This document shows, in pieces, positions 27,877 through 37,068 of a DNA stretch of 64,000 bases (position 1 is its first letter; every line of letters starts with the position of its first letter). Made by a program: the position numbers and the translations under genes. This stretch comes from Paraburkholderia lycopersici (lineage in GTDB: Bacteria; Pseudomonadota; Gammaproteobacteria; Burkholderiales; Burkholderiaceae), in the NCBI RefSeq assembly GCF_900096975.1, contig NZ_FMYQ01000027.1, forward strand, positions 46,910 to 110,909. Direction: 5' to 3'. Under the pieces are notes generated by a model, which worked only from the letters and a program-made list of their open reading frames with translations, searched no databases and had not been told where the DNA came from.

Positions 27877-28854
27877 TTACTTGTCGAGACCGGCCGGCGG
27901 CCAGTTTTCGAGCTTCATGCCGAGCGTGAGACCGCGCGAAGCGAGCACTTCCTTGATCTCGTTGAGCGACTTGCGACCGAGGTTCGGGGTCTTGAGCAGC
28001 TCGTTCTCGGTGCGCTGGATCAGGTCGCCGATGTAGTAGATGTTCTCGGCCTTCAGACAGTTCGCCGAGCGAACCGTGAGTTCGAGATCGTCCACCGGAC
28101 GCAGCAGGATCGGGTCGATCTGCGGCGCGCGCGACGGGGCTTCCGCCGCCGTTTCCGTGCCTTCCAGCGCAGCGAACACCGACAGCTGATCCACGAGGAT
28201 GCGCGCCGACTGGCGGATCGCTTCCTCCGGCGAGATCACGCCGTTGGTCTCGATGTTCATCACGAGCTTGTCGAGGTCGGTACGCTGCTCGACGCGCGCG
28301 CTTTCCACGGCGTAGCTCACGCGGCGAACCGGCGAGAACGACGCGTCCAGCACGATGCGGCCGATGATCTTGGCCGACTCGTCGCCGTAGCGGCGCACGT
28401 TGCCCGGCACGTAGCCGCGGCCCTTTTCGATCTTGATCTGCACGTCGAGCTTGCCGCCCTTCGTCAGATGCGCAACGACGTGTTCCGGGTTGATGACTTC
28501 GCAGTCGTGCGAAAGCTCGATGTCGCCGGCGGTGACGACGCCTTCGCCTTCCTTGCGCAGCGTAACCGTCACTTCGTCACGGTTATGCAGCTTGAACACC
28601 ACACCCTTCAGGTTCAACAGCAGGTTGACCACATCCTCTTGCACACCATCGAGCGTCGAGTATTCGTGCACGACGCCTGCGATCGTCACTTCGGTCGGCG
28701 CGTAGCCCACCATCGACGACAGCAGCACGCGCCGAAGCGCGTTACCCAAGGTGTGGCCATAACCGCGTTCGAACGGCTCCATGACCACTTTCGCGTGGTT
28801 GTCGCCGAGCGATTCCACAGCGATGATCTTGGGTTTCAACAAACTGGTTTGCAT
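27877..28854 (-). CDS. rpoA: RNA polymerase alpha subunit
   Basis: A 325-aa subunit. The N-terminal dimerisation domain (ERGYGHTLGNALRRVLLSSM) nucleates polymerase assembly. The C-terminal domain, from about residue 250 (PVDDLELTVRSANCLKAE and ENELLKTPNLGRKSLNEI), binds UP elements and activators. Length and order are normal for the family. Confidence 0.98.
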   Translation of the reverse strand: MQTSLLKPKIIAVESLGDNHAKVVMEPFERGYGHTLGNALRRVLLSSMVGYAPTEVTIAGVVHEYSTLDGVQEDVVNLLLNLKGVVFKLHNRDEVTVTLRKEGEGVVTAGDIELSHDCEVINPEHVVAHLTKGGKLDVQIKIEKGRGYVPGNVRRYGDESAKIIGRIVLDASFSPVRRVSYAVESARVEQRTDLDKLVMNIETNGVISPEEAIRQSARILVDQLSVFAALEGTETAAEAPSRAPQIDPILLRPVDDLELTVRSANCLKAENIYYIGDLIQRTENELLKTPNLGRKSLNEIKEVLASRGLTLGMKLENWPPAGLDK

Positions 28855-28978
28855 AGGTTTTCCTTTTCAATACCCTCGGCTCGTTACACCGATAAGGCTG
28901 AGATGGCAACAACCTGAAAAAAACGGCCGAGGCCGCCTCCTGCGCGAAGCACAGAGGTTACCCCGGCCGTCAATTCGA

Positions 28979-29602
28979 TTAGCGCGAATACAATTCGACG
29001 ATCAGGCTTTCGTTGATGTCGCCAGCGATGTCGCTGCGCTCGGGCATACCCTTGAAGGTGCCTTCGAACTTCTTCGCGTCGACCGCGACCCAACCCGGCA
29101 TACCGCCTTGCTCGGCGAGCGACAGGGCTTCGACGATACGCGCCTGCTTCTTCGCCTTTTCGCGAATCGAGACGACGTCGCCAGCTTTCACTTGCATCGA
29201 GGGGATATTCGCGACGACGCCGTTCAGCGTGAGAGCCTTGTGGCTCACGAGCTGGCGCGCTTCAGCGCGGGTCGATGCGAAGCCCATGCGGTACACGACG
29301 TTGTCGAGACGCGATTCGAGCAGTTGCAGCAGGTTTTCGCCGGTGTTGCCCTTGCGGCGATCGGCTTCCGCAAAGTAGCGGCGGAACTGACGCTCGAGCA
29401 CGCCGTAGATGCGCTTCACTTTTTGCTTTTCGCGAAGCTGCGTGCCGTAGTCGGACGTACGGGCGCCCGAGGTGCGACCGTGCTGGCCCGGCTTGCTGTC
29501 GAGCTTGCACTTGTCGGCGAGCGAGCGGCGCGCGCTCTTCAGGAACAGGTCGGTGCCTTCACGGCGGGACAGCTTGGCCTTCGGGCCGATATAACGTGCC
29601 AC
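28979..29602 (-). CDS. rpsD: Ribosomal protein uS4
   Basis: A 207-aa 30S assembly initiator. It carries the S4 RNA-binding domain (SRLDNVVYRMGFASTRAEAR, LVSHKALTLNG) and starts MARYIGPKAKLSRREG. No zinc-binding cysteines are seen in the N-terminus. The 151-base spacer from rpsK is longer than most gaps in the cluster and could hold regulatory RNA, but no clear structure was found. Confidence 0.98.
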   Translation of the reverse strand: MARYIGPKAKLSRREGTDLFLKSARRSLADKCKLDSKPGQHGRTSGARTSDYGTQLREKQKVKRIYGVLERQFRRYFAEADRRKGNTGENLLQLLESRLDNVVYRMGFASTRAEARQLVSHKALTLNGVVANIPSMQVKAGDVVSIREKAKKQARIVEALSLAEQGGMPGWVAVDAKKFEGTFKGMPERSDIAGDINESLIVELYSR

Positions 29603-29753
29603 GTTGCTTTCCTTCGATGATTGATCACGTGAACCTTGCGGGTTTCACGCTAGTCCGGCCCTTTGGACCGAACGGTGGGCTTAGTCAATTCAATAACGCC
29701 GAGAGCCTGGGTCGCCGTTCCCGGCGGCTCAGGCGTTCGGCTAAAGCGACGCC

Positions 29754-30158
29754 TTAGATACGGCGGCGCTTCGGCGGACGGCAGCCGTTGTGCGGGACCG
29801 GCGTCACGTCGGAGATCGCGGTGATCTTGATGCCAAGACCATGCAGCGCGCGCACCGCCGATTCGCGGCCGGGACCAGGGCCCTTGATCCGCACTTCGAG
29901 GTTCTTCACGCCGTATTCCATCGCCACTCGGCCAGCCGACTCGGCTGCAACCTGGGCTGCGAAGGGGGTCGACTTACGCGAACCCTTGAAGCCCTGACCG
30001 CCCGAGGTCGCCCAGGCAAGCGCGTTGCCTTGACGGTCGGTGATCGTGATGATGGTGTTGTTGAACGACGCGTGAACGTGAACCACGCCCTCGGCGACGT
30101 TCTTCTTGACCTTCTTGCGAACGCGTTGCGCCGCGGAGTTGTTCGAAGCCTTAGCCAT
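29754..30158 (-). CDS. rpsK: Ribosomal protein uS11
   Basis: A 134-aa 30S platform protein with HASFNNTIITITDRQGNALAW split over its RNA-binding loop and the C-terminal HNGCRPPKRRRI. It follows rpsM by 28 bases. Confidence 0.98.
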   Translation of the reverse strand: MAKASNNSAAQRVRKKVKKNVAEGVVHVHASFNNTIITITDRQGNALAWATSGGQGFKGSRKSTPFAAQVAAESAGRVAMEYGVKNLEVRIKGPGPGRESAVRALHGLGIKITAISDVTPVPHNGCRPPKRRRI

Positions 30159-30186
30159 TACGTTTTCCTGTAACTGTCAGTTCCGC

Positions 30187-30552
30187 TTACTTCTTCAGCG
30201 ACTGTGCTGCGCGGCGCGGACCCTTGCGCGTGCGCGCATTGGTGCGCGTACGCTGGCCACGCAGGGGCAGGCCCTTGCGATGGCGCACGCCGCGGTAGCA
30301 GCCGAGGTCCATCAGGCGCTTGATGTTCATCGTGACTTCACGGCGCAGATCGCCTTCGACGACAAACTTGCCCACTTCCTCACGCAGCTTTTCGAGATCC
30401 GCGTCGTTCAGGTCCTTGACCTTCTTGTTAAACGGCACACCAGCGGACACGCAGATGTTGCGCGAACGCGTGCGGCCGATACCGAAAATCGCCGTCAGGC
30501 CGATTTCCGTGTGCTGGTGGTTCGGGATGTTAACCCCTGCGATACGAGCCAT
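30187..30552 (-). CDS. rpsM: Ribosomal protein uS13
   Basis: A 121-aa 30S head protein contacting the P-site tRNA and bridging to the 50S. It starts MARIAGVNIPNHQH and has GIGRTRSRNIC and the basic tail RGQRTRTNARTRKGPRR. First gene of the alpha cluster. Confidence 0.98.
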   Translation of the reverse strand: MARIAGVNIPNHQHTEIGLTAIFGIGRTRSRNICVSAGVPFNKKVKDLNDADLEKLREEVGKFVVEGDLRREVTMNIKRLMDLGCYRGVRHRKGLPLRGQRTRTNARTRKGPRRAAQSLKK

Positions 30553-30587
30553 TGTTTTTCCTCAAACAAAAAGCGCAAGCGCGCTAA

Positions 30588-30704
30588 TCAGCCTTGGCGC
30601 TGCTTGTGGCGCGGGTCCGAGCTGCAGATCACACGAACGACGCCGTTGCGCTTGATGATTTTGCAGTTGCGGCAAATGCGCTTTACCGATGCCATCACTT
30701 TCAT
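30588..30704 (-). CDS. rpmJ: Ribosomal protein bL36
   Basis: A 38-aa protein too short for many ORF callers. It starts MKVMASVKRICRNCKIIKRN and ends CSSDPRHKQRQG. The CxxC plus later Cys and His form the zinc ribbon of the C+ type. It lies between infA and rpsM, as in other proteobacteria. Confidence 0.96.
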   Translation of the reverse strand: MKVMASVKRICRNCKIIKRNGVVRVICSSDPRHKQRQG

Positions 30705-30725
30705 GATATTACCCTTTTTCCTAAA

Positions 30726-30944
30726 TCACTTCGCCCGGAACACGATCCGCGCACGCGACAGATCGTAAGGCGTCAACTCAACCGTCACCTTGTCGCCCGG
30801 GAGAATGCGGATGTAGTGCATCCGCATCTTTCCGGAAATATGTCCCAGAACGACATGGCCGTTTTCCAGCTTCACCCGGAAGGTCGCGTTGGGGAGATTT
30901 TCGATAACCTCGCCTTGCATCTGGATTACATCGTCTTTGGCCAT
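30726..30944 (-). CDS. infA: Translation initiation factor IF-1
   Basis: A 72-aa OB-fold factor that occupies the A site during initiation. MAKDDVIQMQGEVIE, FRVKLENGHVVLGHISGKMR and YDLSRARIVFR are all typical. The ATG at 30944 was preferred to one 12 bases upstream. It lies 8 bases after secY. Confidence 0.97.
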   Translation of the reverse strand: MAKDDVIQMQGEVIENLPNATFRVKLENGHVVLGHISGKMRMHYIRILPGDKVTVELTPYDLSRARIVFRAK

Positions 30945-30952
30945 AGGTCCTT

Positions 30953-32299
30953 TCAACGCATCGGGACGCCGCCGCCCTTGAAGTTGGCCTTCTTGAGCAG
31001 CGATTCATATTGTTGCGACATCACGTACGACTGCACCTGCGCCATGAAGTCCATTGTGACGACGACAATGATCAGCAGCGACGTTCCACCAAAATAAAAC
31101 GGCACATTCCAGCGCAGCACCAGAAACTCCGGCAGCAGGCAAACGAACACGATATAGATCGCACCGGCCAGCGTCAGACGCGTGAGGATGCGGTCGATAT
31201 AACGTGCCGTCTGATCGCCCGGGCGGATGCCAGGTACGAACGCGCCACTCTTTTTCAGGTTGTCGGCCGTTTCCCTGCTGTTGAACACCAATGCGGTGTA
31301 AAAGAAGCAGAAGAACACGATCGCCAACGCATACAGCAACACGTACACGGGCTGGCCAGGCTTGAGGGCTTCGGCCACGTTGTGCAGCGTGTCCGCGAAC
31401 CAGCCGGTTCGCGAACCCGAACTGAACCAGTTCAGGATGGTTGCCGGGAACAGGATGATCGACGACGCGAAGATCGGCGGAATCACACCCGACATGTTCA
31501 GCTTGAGCGGCAGGTGGGACGACTGCCCGCCGTAAATCTTGTTACCGACCTGACGCTTCGCATAGTTCACGAGGATCTTGCGCTGGCCGCGCTCGATGAA
31601 CACCACCAGATACGTCACGGCTGCGATCAGCACGACCACGATGATCGCCGAGATGATGCTCATCGAGCCGGTGCGAACCAGTTCGAAAAGCCCACCGAGC
31701 GCATTCGGGAAGCCCGCCGCGATCCCACCGAAGATGATGATCGAAATACCGTTGCCGAGCCCGCGCTCCGTGATCTGCTCACCGAGCCACATCAGGAACA
31801 TCGTGCCGGTCACGAGCGTCACGACCGTCGTCAGGCGGAACACCATGCCCGGATCGATCACGAGGCCAGGCTGATTCTCCAGCGCGACCGCGATGCCGAA
31901 CGCCTGAAACGTCGCCAGCACCACCGTGAAGATCCGCGTGTACTGCGTGATCTTGCGTTGCCCAGCCTGCCCTTCCTTCTTCAGCGCTTCGAGCTGCGGC
32001 GAAACGATCGCCATCAGCTGCAGGATGATCGACGCCGAGATATACGGCATCACACCCAGCGCGAAAATCGTAAACCGAGACAGCGCGCCACCCGAGAACA
32101 TGTTGAACATGCCCAGGATGCCGCCCGACTGGCTCTGGAAGAGCTTCGCCAGTTGGTCCGGATCGATACCCGGAACCGGAATATGCGCGCCGATGCGATA
32201 AACGACCAGCGCCAGCAGCAGGAACACTGCACGCCGGCGCAGGTCGCCGAACTTCGGAGCGCTGCGACCGGTTTTTGCGAGACTCGGGCTGTTAGCCAA
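30953..32299 (-). CDS. secY: Protein translocase subunit SecY
   Basis: A 448-aa channel of the Sec translocon with ten membrane helices. Landmarks are the plug region after GGILGMFNMFSGGALSRF, IIFGGIAAGFP, and ADNLKKSGAFVPGIRPG. It forms the translocon with SecE, encoded at 61.6 kb, and sits in the spc cluster after rplO. Confidence 0.98.
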   Translation of the reverse strand: MANSPSLAKTGRSAPKFGDLRRRAVFLLLALVVYRIGAHIPVPGIDPDQLAKLFQSQSGGILGMFNMFSGGALSRFTIFALGVMPYISASIILQLMAIVSPQLEALKKEGQAGQRKITQYTRIFTVVLATFQAFGIAVALENQPGLVIDPGMVFRLTTVVTLVTGTMFLMWLGEQITERGLGNGISIIIFGGIAAGFPNALGGLFELVRTGSMSIISAIIVVVLIAAVTYLVVFIERGQRKILVNYAKRQVGNKIYGGQSSHLPLKLNMSGVIPPIFASSIILFPATILNWFSSGSRTGWFADTLHNVAEALKPGQPVYVLLYALAIVFFCFFYTALVFNSRETADNLKKSGAFVPGIRPGDQTARYIDRILTRLTLAGAIYIVFVCLLPEFLVLRWNVPFYFGGTSLLIIVVVTMDFMAQVQSYVMSQQYESLLKKANFKGGGVPMR

Positions 32300-32358
32300 G
32301 TAGCTTCTCCGATGCAGATGCTAGTGACGGCGGGCAAGCCCGCACGCACCACTCACAA

Positions 32359-32793
32359 TCACTCGGCAAAAGAGCCGCCTGCTGCTTCGATCGCAGCACG
32401 CGCGCTCTTCGTCGCACCCAGACCCTTCACGACGACCTTGCGCTTGATCTCGCCGGTGGCGATGATCTTTGCGCTTCTGGTCAGTTCGCCCACGAGGCCT
32501 GCCTGCTTGAGGGCCAGCAGATCGACTTCGTCGACCGGCAGCTTCTCGATGTCGGCGAGGCGCACTTCACCGACGAATTCCTTCGTCAGCGAAGTGAAGC
32601 CGCGCTTCGGCAGACGACGCTGCAGCGGCATTTGACCGCCTTCGAAGCCAACCTTGTGGAAGCCGCCCGAACGCGATTTCTGACCCTTGTGACCACGGCC
32701 GGCGGTCTTGCCGAGGCCGGAGCCGATGCCGCGACCGACGCGACGCTTGGCGTGCTTCGCGCCTTCTGCCGGCTTCAGGTTATTCAATTCCAT
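32359..32793 (-). CDS. rplO: Ribosomal protein uL15
   Basis: A 144-aa late-assembly 50S protein. It starts MELNNLKPAEGAKHAKRRVG and continues with the Gly/Lys-rich GRGIGSGLGKTAGRGHKGQ that threads into rRNA. 34 bases after rpmD. Confidence 0.98.
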   Translation of the reverse strand: MELNNLKPAEGAKHAKRRVGRGIGSGLGKTAGRGHKGQKSRSGGFHKVGFEGGQMPLQRRLPKRGFTSLTKEFVGEVRLADIEKLPVDEVDLLALKQAGLVGELTRSAKIIATGEIKRKVVVKGLGATKSARAAIEAAGGSFAE

Positions 32794-32827
32794 TTCAAAC
32801 TCCTGGAGTCTTTGGTCCGCGTGCGCT

Positions 32828-33010
32828 TTAACCGATGACCTTGACGAGGTACGAGACCTTGTTGATCATGCCGCGCACTGCCGGCGTGTCCTGCAGCTCG
32901 GAAACCGAGTTCAGGCGGCGCAGGCCGAGACCGCGCACAGTGGCGCGGTGCGATTCGCGGGTCCCAATCAGGCTCTTGACGAGCTGAACCTTGACAGTTT
33001 TTTCAGACAT
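32828..33010 (-). CDS. rpmD: Ribosomal protein uL30
   Basis: A 60-aa 50S protein, [20 protein letters not shown], with the [14 protein letters not shown] signature. The ATG at 33010 is used; an upstream ATG 9 bases away is less likely. Confidence 0.97.
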
Positions 33011-33021
33011 GGTGCCCACCC

Positions 33022-33540
33022 TTAGCCCAGAATGTCTTCGACGGACTTGCCGCGCTTCGCCGCGATGTCGGCCGGCGTCGACTGCTTGCGCAGGCCGTCC
33101 AGCGTCGCACGAACGAGGTTGTACGGGTTCGTCGAACCGTGGCTCTTGGCCACGACGTTCTGCACGCCCATCACGTCGAACACTGCGCGCATCGGGCCGC
33201 CGGCGATCACGCCGGTACCGTCCTTCGCCGGAGCGAGGAGGACCACCGATGCGCCGTGCTTGCCATGCACTTCGTGTTGCAGGGTGCCGTTCTTCAGGGG
33301 CACCTTGAACATGTTGCGGCGAGCTTGTTCCATCGCCTTCTGGACAGCAACCGGCACTTCCTTCGCCTTGCCCTTGCCCATACCGACGCGGCCATCACCG
33401 TCGCCGACCACGGTCAGTGCGGCGAAGCCGAGAATACGGCCACCCTTCACGACCTTGGTCACGCGATTGACCGAAATCATTTTTTCGCGAAGGCCGTCGT
33501 CGCGTTCGTCAGCCTGAACTTTCGCTTGCATCTTTGCCAT
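33022..33540 (-). CDS. rpsE: Ribosomal protein uS5
   Basis: A 172-aa 30S accuracy protein. The double-stranded RNA-binding part ([20 protein letters not shown]) and the loop [18 protein letters not shown] are visible. Residues of the spectinomycin loop look ordinary. Confidence 0.98.
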
Positions 33541-33554
33541 GACGAATTCCTTCC

Positions 33555-33920
33555 TTAGAACTTGAGCCCGGCTTCACGCGCAGCCTCAGCCAGCGCCTTG
33601 ACGCGGCCGTGGTAGCGGAAACCCGAGCGGTCAAAGGCGACGGATTCGATGCCGGCAGCCTTGGCCTTTTCTGCGATACGCTTGCCGATCAGCGTGGCAG
33701 CGGCGACGTTGCCGCCCTTGCCCGACTGGTCAGCCAGTTGCGCACGCACTTCGGCTTCGAGCGTCGACGCGCTGGCCAGCACCTTGGTGCCGCAGGGCGA
33801 GAACACTTGCGCATAGATGTGCGTGTTCGTGCGATGCACGGCCAGACGCGCGACCTGCAGCTCAGCGATCTTGAGACGCGTCTGACGAGCGCGGCGCAGG
33901 CGAGATTGAGTCTTATCCAT
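33555..33920 (-). CDS. rplR: Ribosomal protein uL18
   Basis: A 121-aa 5S rRNA-binding protein. A basic start (MDKTQSRLRRARQTRLKIAE) and C-terminal FDRSGFRYHGRVKALAEAAR match the family. Confidence 0.98.
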   Translation of the reverse strand: MDKTQSRLRRARQTRLKIAELQVARLAVHRTNTHIYAQVFSPCGTKVLASASTLEAEVRAQLADQSGKGGNVAAATLIGKRIAEKAKAAGIESVAFDRSGFRYHGRVKALAEAAREAGLKF

Positions 33921-33932
33921 GATTGCGCACCC

Positions 33933-34463
33933 TTACTTCTTCTTCGTTTCTTTGAGGATCACAACCTCGTCGGCATAACGCACGCCCTTGCCCTTGTAGG
34001 GTTCAGGCGGACGATAACCGCGCACTTCCGCAGCGGTTTGGCCGACTTTCTGCTTGTCGATCCCCTTGATCACGATTTCCGTTTGCGACGGGGTTTCAGC
34101 CTTGACGCCTTCCGGCATCTGGTGCACCACGGGGTGCGAGAAACCCAGCGACAGGTTCAGCTTGTCGCCTTGCGCTTGAGCACGATAACCGACGCCAACC
34201 AGCGTCAGCTTGCGCTCGAAACCCTTCGTCACGCCTTGCACCATGTTCGCGACGATCGCGCGCATCGTGCCCGACATCGCATTGGCTTCGCGGCTTTCAT
34301 CGGTCGGCTCGAACTTGAGCGTACCGTTGTCGTTCACCACCTTCACGAGGCGGTTCGCAGCTTGCGAAATCGTACCCAGCGGGCCCTTGACGGTAATCTT
34401 CTCGTCGCTGAGCGTCGCTTCTGCGCCTTGCAGCGCGATCGGGCTCTTACCTACTCGAGACAT
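33933..34463 (-). CDS. rplF: Ribosomal protein uL6
   Basis: A 176-aa 50S protein of two similar domains near the factor-binding site. It starts MSRVGKSPIALQGAEATL and ends with the conserved YRPPEPYKGKGVRYADE segment. Confidence 0.98.
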   Translation of the reverse strand: MSRVGKSPIALQGAEATLSDEKITVKGPLGTISQAANRLVKVVNDNGTLKFEPTDESREANAMSGTMRAIVANMVQGVTKGFERKLTLVGVGYRAQAQGDKLNLSLGFSHPVVHQMPEGVKAETPSQTEIVIKGIDKQKVGQTAAEVRGYRPPEPYKGKGVRYADEVVILKETKKK

Positions 34464-34481
34464 GTTTCTTCTCCTTAGGTC

Positions 34482-34877
34482 TTAAGCGACGTAGCAGATA
34501 ACTTCGCCGCCGACGCCATTAGCGCGCGCCTTGCGGTCCGTCATCACGCCCTTCGGCGTCGAAACGATCGCCACGCCGAGGCCGTTCATGACCTGGGGGA
34601 TCTCGTTGCGGCCGCGGTACACGCGCAGACCGGGCTTCGAGACGCGCTCGAGGCGCTCGATGACCGGACGGCCGGCGTAGTACTTCAACGCGATGTTCAA
34701 TTCCGACTTCGCACCTTCGGTTTTCACCGCGAAGTCGTCGATATAACCTTCGTCCTTCAGAACCTGCGCAATCGCAATCTTCACTTTCGACGAGGGCATA
34801 GCAACCGAAACCTTCTCGACCATCTGCGCATTGCGGATGCGAGTCAGCATATCGGCGATAGGATCACTCATGCTCAT
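34482..34877 (-). CDS. rpsH: Ribosomal protein uS8
   Basis: A 131-aa central-domain 16S rRNA binder: MSMSDPIADMLTRIRNAQ at the start and STPKGVMTDRKARANGVGGE at the end. In E. coli S8 represses the spc operon by binding rplE mRNA; whether that holds here is not visible. Confidence 0.98.
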   Translation of the reverse strand: MSMSDPIADMLTRIRNAQMVEKVSVAMPSSKVKIAIAQVLKDEGYIDDFAVKTEGAKSELNIALKYYAGRPVIERLERVSKPGLRVYRGRNEIPQVMNGLGVAIVSTPKGVMTDRKARANGVGGEVICYVA

Positions 34878-34891
34878 TTATGTTTCTCCTA

Positions 34892-35197
34892 TTACCAGCT
34901 CGCCTTGGTGACGCCAGGAATCTCGCCACGGAACGCGATTTCACGAATCTTGTTACGTGCGAGACCGAATTTGCGGAACGTGCCACGCGGACGGCCCGTG
35001 ATCGCGCAGCGGTTACGCTTGCGGGTCGGGTTCGAGTTGCGGGGCAGTTGTTGCAGTTCGAGGCGAGCTGCGTAGCGCTCTTCTTCCGACTTGCTTTGGT
35101 CGTCGATGATCGCCTTCAGCGCTGCGCGCTTCGGCGCAAATTTCGCTGCCAGACGAGCGCGCTTCTTTTCACGTTCGATCAGTGCCAGTTTAGCCAC
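34892..35197 (-). CDS. rpsN: Ribosomal protein uS14 (zinc-free long form)
   Basis: A 101-aa 30S head protein. The length and lack of CxxC pairs mark the C-minus form. Signature RNRCAITGRPRGTFRKFGLA near the C-terminus. Confidence 0.97.
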   Translation of the reverse strand: MAKLALIEREKKRARLAAKFAPKRAALKAIIDDQSKSEEERYAARLELQQLPRNSNPTRKRNRCAITGRPRGTFRKFGLARNKIREIAFRGEIPGVTKASW

Positions 35198-35204
35198 GGT
35201 AACC

Positions 35205-35744
35205 TCAGTTTCTGAACGGGAACTTGAAGCCGGCGAGCAGTGCCTTTGCTTCTTCGTCGGTCTTCGCAGTCGTCGTGATGCTGATGTTCAGCCCACGCAG
35301 CGCGTCGATCTTGTCGTAGTCGATTTCGGGGAAAATGATCTGCTCTTTCACACCGATGTTGTAGTTACCACGGCCGTCGAACGCCTTGCCCGACACGCCG
35401 CGGAAGTCGCGCACGCGGGGCAGCGCCACCGTCACGAAACGGTCGAGGAATTCGTACATGGCCTGGCCACGCAGCGTGACCATCGTGCCGATCGGATAGC
35501 CTTCGCGGATCTTGAAACCGGCGATTGCCTTGCGCGACTTCGTGATGACGGGCTTCTGGCCGGCGATCTTCGTGAGGTCGCCAACGGCGTGCTCGAGGAC
35601 CTTCTTGTCGGCGACGGCTTCGCCAAGACCCATGTTCAGGGTGATCTTGGTGAGGCGCGGCACTTCCATGATGGACTTGTAACCGAACTTCTCGATCAGG
35701 CCCGGAACGACCTTCTCTTTATAAAATTCTTGCAAACGTGCCAT
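35205..35744 (-). CDS. rplE: Ribosomal protein uL5
   Basis: A 179-aa 5S rRNA and tRNA-contacting protein. It has IMEVPRLTKITLNMGLGEA, KSRKAIAGFKIREGYPIG and the C-terminal DEEAKALLAGFKFPFRN. Confidence 0.98.
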   Translation of the reverse strand: MARLQEFYKEKVVPGLIEKFGYKSIMEVPRLTKITLNMGLGEAVADKKVLEHAVGDLTKIAGQKPVITKSRKAIAGFKIREGYPIGTMVTLRGQAMYEFLDRFVTVALPRVRDFRGVSGKAFDGRGNYNIGVKEQIIFPEIDYDKIDALRGLNISITTTAKTDEEAKALLAGFKFPFRN

Positions 35745-35760
35745 TTTTTACTCCGCAGCG

Positions 35761-36069
35761 TCAGGCGCTCAGAACAGCACCGGTCGTCTTCAGGAACCGA
35801 ACCTTCTTGTCCCCTTCGACCTTGATGCCGACACGCGACGGCTTGCCGTTCGCGTCGACCAGCGCGACGTTCGAAATCTGCAGCGGCATCGCCTTGGCTT
35901 CCACGCCGCCAGTCGTACCCTTCATGGGGTTCGGCTTCACATGCTTCTTGACGATGTTGATGCCGTCGACAGTGACGCGCTCTTCGCCCACGGCCAGCAC
36001 GACACCGCGCTTGCCCTTGTCTTTGCCGGTGATGACGATGACTTCGTCACCCTTGCGAATCTTATTCAT
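35761..36069 (-). CDS. rplX: Ribosomal protein uL24
   Basis: A 102-aa assembly initiator with a KOW motif, MNKIRKGDEVIVITGKDKGK then RGVVLAV, and the loop KKHVKPNPMKGTTGG. Confidence 0.98.
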   Translation of the reverse strand: MNKIRKGDEVIVITGKDKGKRGVVLAVGEERVTVDGINIVKKHVKPNPMKGTTGGVEAKAMPLQISNVALVDANGKPSRVGIKVEGDKKVRFLKTTGAVLSA

Positions 36070-36078
36070 CGCGACTCC

Positions 36079-36447
36079 TTACAGCACTTCCGGCGCAAGC
36101 GAAACGATCTTCATGAATCGTTCGCTACGCAGCTCACGCGTGACCGGCCCAAAGATACGGGTGCCGATCGGCTCAAGCTTGGTATTCAAAAGCACGGCGG
36201 CGTTGCCATCGAACTTGATCAGCGAGCCGTCTTGACGGCGCACGCCCTTCGCGGTGCGAACCACAACAGCGTTGTAGATTTCGCCCTTCTTCACGCGCCC
36301 ACGCGGCGTTGCTTCCTTGACGCTCACCTTGATGATGTCGCCAATGCTGGCATAACGACGCTTCGAGCCGCCGAGCACCTTGATGCACATGACTTCACGC
36401 GCACCCGTGTTGTCGGCCACTTCAAGCCGAGTTTCGGTCTGGATCAT
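36079..36447 (-). CDS. rplN: Ribosomal protein uL14
   Basis: A 122-aa protein at the subunit interface: MIQTETRLEVADNTGAREVM, and near the end IFGPVTRELRSERFMKIVSL. First gene of the spc cluster, separated from rpsQ by an unusually long spacer. Confidence 0.98.
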   Translation of the reverse strand: MIQTETRLEVADNTGAREVMCIKVLGGSKRRYASIGDIIKVSVKEATPRGRVKKGEIYNAVVVRTAKGVRRQDGSLIKFDGNAAVLLNTKLEPIGTRIFGPVTRELRSERFMKIVSLAPEVL

Positions 36448-36687
36448 GGTTTATCTTTCCCAACTTAATCCGGTTGCGCCACCATGGCACATCCGGTCAG
36501 TCTTGGTCCCGTCAGCCGCGCCGCCACTAGAACGACCGCTCAGCTGCTTGGGTAAGAACAGCAGCGACGGCAAACGAAACCGGCCATCGCATTCCGGTGA
36601 ATCTTGCTAACCCGGACTGGCGCCCGGATTTTGCTTCCCCACCTATTTTCGCTTGCCGCTTTGCCAACAGCAAACCCATAAAGAGGG

Positions 36688-36721
36688 AAGACCAAGATTG
36701 TAACTGGACAATCTTGGTCTT
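36688..36721 (-). terminator. 14-bp hairpin between the S10 and spc clusters
   Basis: A perfect inverted repeat, AAGACCAAGATTGT / ACAATCTTGGTCTT, with loop AACTGG is followed on the minus strand by CCCTCTTT. It may end or attenuate the S10 transcript. The rest of the 348-base spacer (36448-36795) has no gene, and the spc promoter could not be pinned down. Confidence 0.55.
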
Positions 36722-36795
36722 GCAAGCGAAATCTTTAGCGATTTCAACTACTTCTGCACCCCGGAAACTGGCTCCCCGGGGCGTTGCGTCACTTT

Positions 36796-37068
36796 TTAGA
36801 TGACGCGTGCCGCTTCGACCAGCTTCGACACGGTCCAGGCCTTCGTCTTCGACAGAGGACGGGTTTCCTGGATTTCGACGAGGTCGCCCTCGTTGTACGT
36901 GTTCGATTCGTCGTGAGCGTGGTACTTCTTCGACTGCACGACGTACTTGCCGTAGATCGGGTGCTTGACGCGGCGCTCGACCAGGACGGTGACCGTCTTG
37001 TCCATCTTGTTGCTGACGACCTTGCCGACCAGCGTCCGCTTAAGCGAGGTTTTCACGCTTTCGTTCAT
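36796..37068 (-). CDS. rpsQ: Ribosomal protein uS17
   Basis: A 90-aa OB-fold 30S assembly protein: LKRTLVGKVVSNKMDKTVTV and HDESNTYNEGDLVEIQETRP. Its ATG overlaps the rpmC stop as ATGA. Last gene of the S10 cluster. Confidence 0.97.
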   Translation of the reverse strand: MNESVKTSLKRTLVGKVVSNKMDKTVTVLVERRVKHPIYGKYVVQSKKYHAHDESNTYNEGDLVEIQETRPLSKTKAWTVSKLVEAARVI

